From: Paulinella micropora
Taxonomy: Eukaryota > Cercozoa > Imbricatea > Euglyphida
DNA: 21,427 nt
Direction: 5' to 3'
Assembly (NCBI GenBank): GCA_009731375.1
Contig: BJOX01000377.1
Location: 3,216-24,642 of the forward strand
The notes below the pieces were generated by a model. That model ran no database searches. It was not told the origin of the DNA and saw only the letters and a program-made list of their open reading frames with translations. The position numbers and the translations under genes are program-made. Within the stretch, counting starts at the first letter, position 1, and each line of letters starts with the position of its first letter. Below are positions 18,052 through 21,427 of the stretch, one piece after another.

Positions 18052-18593
18052 TATGTACATACATACATACATGCATACATACAAGATCTCATACATACAT
18101 ACATACATACATACATACATCCCTACACCGTACCATACCATACCATACATACATATGTGCATACATACATATGTACATACATACATACATACATACATAC
18201 ATACATGCATACATACATACATACATACATACATACATACATACATACATACACCATACACACACATACATACATACATGCATACATACATACATATATA
18301 CATACATACATACATACATGCATACATACAATGTACATACATACATACATACATACAATACATACATACATACATACACACATACATACATATACATACA
18401 TACATACATACACATCAACATACATACATACATGCATACATACATACATACATACATACATACGTACATACATACATACGTACATACATACATACATACA
18501 TACATACATGCATACATGCATACATACATACATACATACATACATAAATACATACAATACATACATATATACATACATAGGTACGTAGGTACA

Positions 18594-18623
<30 letters not shown>
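18052..18623. repeat. CATA tetranucleotide microsatellite
   Basis: About 570 bases of CATA with scattered TGCA, TGTA and ACGT variants and one ACCATACCATACC pentanucleotide stretch near 18132. Frames of Tyr/Ile/His/Thr (plus) and Met/Tyr/Val/Cys (minus) are artefacts. Confidence 0.98.
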
Positions 18624-18624
<1 letters not shown>

Positions 18625-18657
18625 TTTCTGATGTCTGTGGACAATACTGAATGTCCA

Positions 18658-19070
<413 letters not shown>

Positions 19071-19711
19071 NNNNNNNNNNNNNNNNNNNNNNNNNNNNNN
19101 NNNNNNNNNNNNNNNNNNNNNNNNNNNNNNNNNNNNNNNNNNNNNNNNNNNNNNNNNNNNNNNNNNNNNNNNNNNNNNNNNNNNNNNNNNNNNNNNNNNN
19201 NNNNNNNNNNNNNNNNNNNNNNNNNNNNNNNNNNNNNNNNNNNNNNNNNNNNNNNNNNNNNNNNNNNNNNNNNNNNNNNNNNNNNNNNNNNNNNNNNNNN
19301 NNNNNNNNNNNNNNNNNNNNNNNNNNNNNNNNNNNNNNNNNNNNNNNNNNNNNNNNNNNNNNNNNNNNNNNNNNNNNNNNNNNNNNNNNNNNNNNNNNNN
19401 NNNNNNNNNNNNNNNNNNNNNNNNNNNNNNNNNNNNNNNNNNNNNNNNNNNNNNNNNNNNNNNNNNNNNNNNNNNNNNNNNNNNNNNNNNNNNNNNNNNN
19501 NNNNNNNNNNNNNNNNNNNNNNNNNNNNNNNNNNNNNNNNNNNNNNNNNNNNNNNNNNNNNNNNNNNNNNNNNNNNNNNNNNNNNNNNNNNNNNNNNNNN
19601 NNNNNNNNNNNNNNNNNNNNNNNNNNNNNNNNNNNNNNNNNNNNNNNNNNNNNNNNNNNNNNNNNNNNNNNNNNNNNNNNNNNNNNNNNNNNNNNNNNNN
19701 NNNNNNNNNNN
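19071..19711. other. Assembly gap (641 N)
   Basis: A run of N. Any frame crossing it has no support. Confidence 0.99.
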
Positions 19712-19917
19712 AATGGAGGTGGGAGCTCGTTCTGCAAGGGGCGCTTATGGAACGAGCCCTGGCCCCGCCTGGTACTAGGGAGCTTTGGTATCGCCTGTAT
19801 CAGTCCCTTCCGTGCAAACATCACGGCTTAGCTGGGCATCGGGTTAATACTTTACCCACAGACTTCCTTGGTTGACGAAATCAGAAGCTCCTTTTTTCTG
19901 ACAATAGTCGATATCTC
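19712..19917 (+). other. Unique island between TATC arrays; possible structured RNA or SINE
   Basis: About 200 bases of balanced composition. Three hairpins are visible: GCTCGTTC (19725-19732) with GAACGAGC (19750-19757), CCGTG with CACGG around 19810-19826, and GGGT with ACCC around 19841-19857. GGCTTAGCTGGG at 19825-19836 resembles a Pol III A box. GGTTGACGAAATC at 19870-19882 is a poor B-box match. A T6 run at 19892-19897 could terminate Pol III. It is not a canonical tRNA, and frames through it are not convincing. Confidence 0.3.
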
Positions 19918-20990
<1,073 letters not shown>

Positions 20991-21028
20991 CCGTCTTCGG
21001 ATATGCAGAGCTGATAAACCAAACATGT

Positions 21029-21067
21029 GTATCTATCTATCTCTCTATCTATCTCTCTGTCTATATT

Positions 21068-21113
<46 letters not shown>
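21029..21113. repeat. TATC microsatellite, terminal block
   Basis: TATC and TCTC repeats following about 35 bases of unique sequence. Confidence 0.96.
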
Positions 21114-21115
<2 letters not shown>

Positions 21116-21233
21116 CTTGCGCAAGCTTACGGTGCTCAAAACACTTGGACTAACGGCTTGAACGGCTTCCTTTTCTTTCTCTTCTTCCTTGTCCTCCTCA
21201 AGACCCCACTCTCCATTTTCCTTTTTCTTCAAG

Positions 21234-21427
21234 CCCCTTGGAGAAGATTTTGCTCATGTCCACCCTTACGAAGATCCTTCGAGCCTCCTCGAAAAGAAGA
21301 GTCCAAAAGTGCACGTCCATCCGGACTATAAGTCACAACCCGGCATTGTCAACCCGGATTCCACCCACAGTGTTGACGCCGAGACATACTCTCATTTCGT
21401 CCAAGAAGTGCCCCGAAAGAACCAATC
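21234..21427 (+). CDS. Partial coding exon of an unrecognised gene (runs off window)
   Basis: A pyrimidine-rich tract ending TTTTTCTTCAAG (AG at 21232-21233) precedes a frame open for 64 codons to the window end. It starts PLGEDFAHVHPYEDPSSLLE, continues with KVHVHPDYKSQPGIVNPD and ends EVPRKNQ. Composition is balanced and unlike the microsatellite frames, with no stop. The competing frame that runs in from the TATC repeats stops at 21331. I recognise no family. The acceptor choice is inferred; the exon may start elsewhere upstream. Confidence 0.5.

Overview
The window is nuclear DNA of a eukaryote. It has spliceosomal GT-AG introns, a decayed Ty3/gypsy-type LTR retrotransposon and very abundant di-, tri- and tetranucleotide microsatellites. 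The readable introns are short (48 to 166 bases), which would fit an alga, protist or small invertebrate genome, but no gene here identifies the lineage and I do not name one.

Layout. Positions 1-453 hold two copies of a 96-base direct repeat, 357 bases apart. Positions 502-2286 (+) hold the one convincing host gene: seven or eight exons with consistent phases, encoding an unrecognised basic/acidic protein of about 395 residues with a long Glu/Lys/Arg-rich coiled coil. Positions 2956-14777 are best read as one minus-strand LTR retrotransposon. LTR-like direct repeats (2956-3329 and 14390-14777) flank gag remnants (about 12.3-13.6 kb), an aspartic protease (DTG) at 11.8-12.3 kb, an RNase H remnant at 10.83-11.11 kb, and an integrase. 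The reverse transcriptase is missing. The integrase is split in two: its zinc-binding region and most of its core lie at 9768-10723, and its C-terminal part lies at 3828-4892. The two halves are collinear on the same strand.

The 4.9 kb between the integrase halves (about 4893-9767) is a nested insertion or repeat expansion. Both of its edges, and two internal stretches, consist of a degenerate AT-rich repeat built around near-palindromic GTCGGGACCCGAC / CCGGGACCCGG cores. Part of it is organised as a roughly 190-base higher-order repeat. The insert also contains a duplicated compound microsatellite, a large inverted repeat with trinucleotide microsatellites at the outer ends of its arms, a possible 47-base exon, and an unrecognised broken gene (8792-9315).

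Positions 14.8-21.1 kb are almost entirely microsatellites (GATA, GTAT, TAA, CTA, TG, CA, CATA, TATC, CATC, GGCT) with assembly gaps at 15067-15076, 19071-19711, 20559-20568 and 20971-20980. A 200-base unique island at 19712-19917 may be a structured RNA or SINE fragment. The window ends inside a probable coding exon (21234-21427, +).

No operon-like cooperation is visible. The story is a host gene next to a retrotransposon that lost its RT, was broken by frameshifts, and was interrupted inside its integrase by an unusual palindromic-repeat block.
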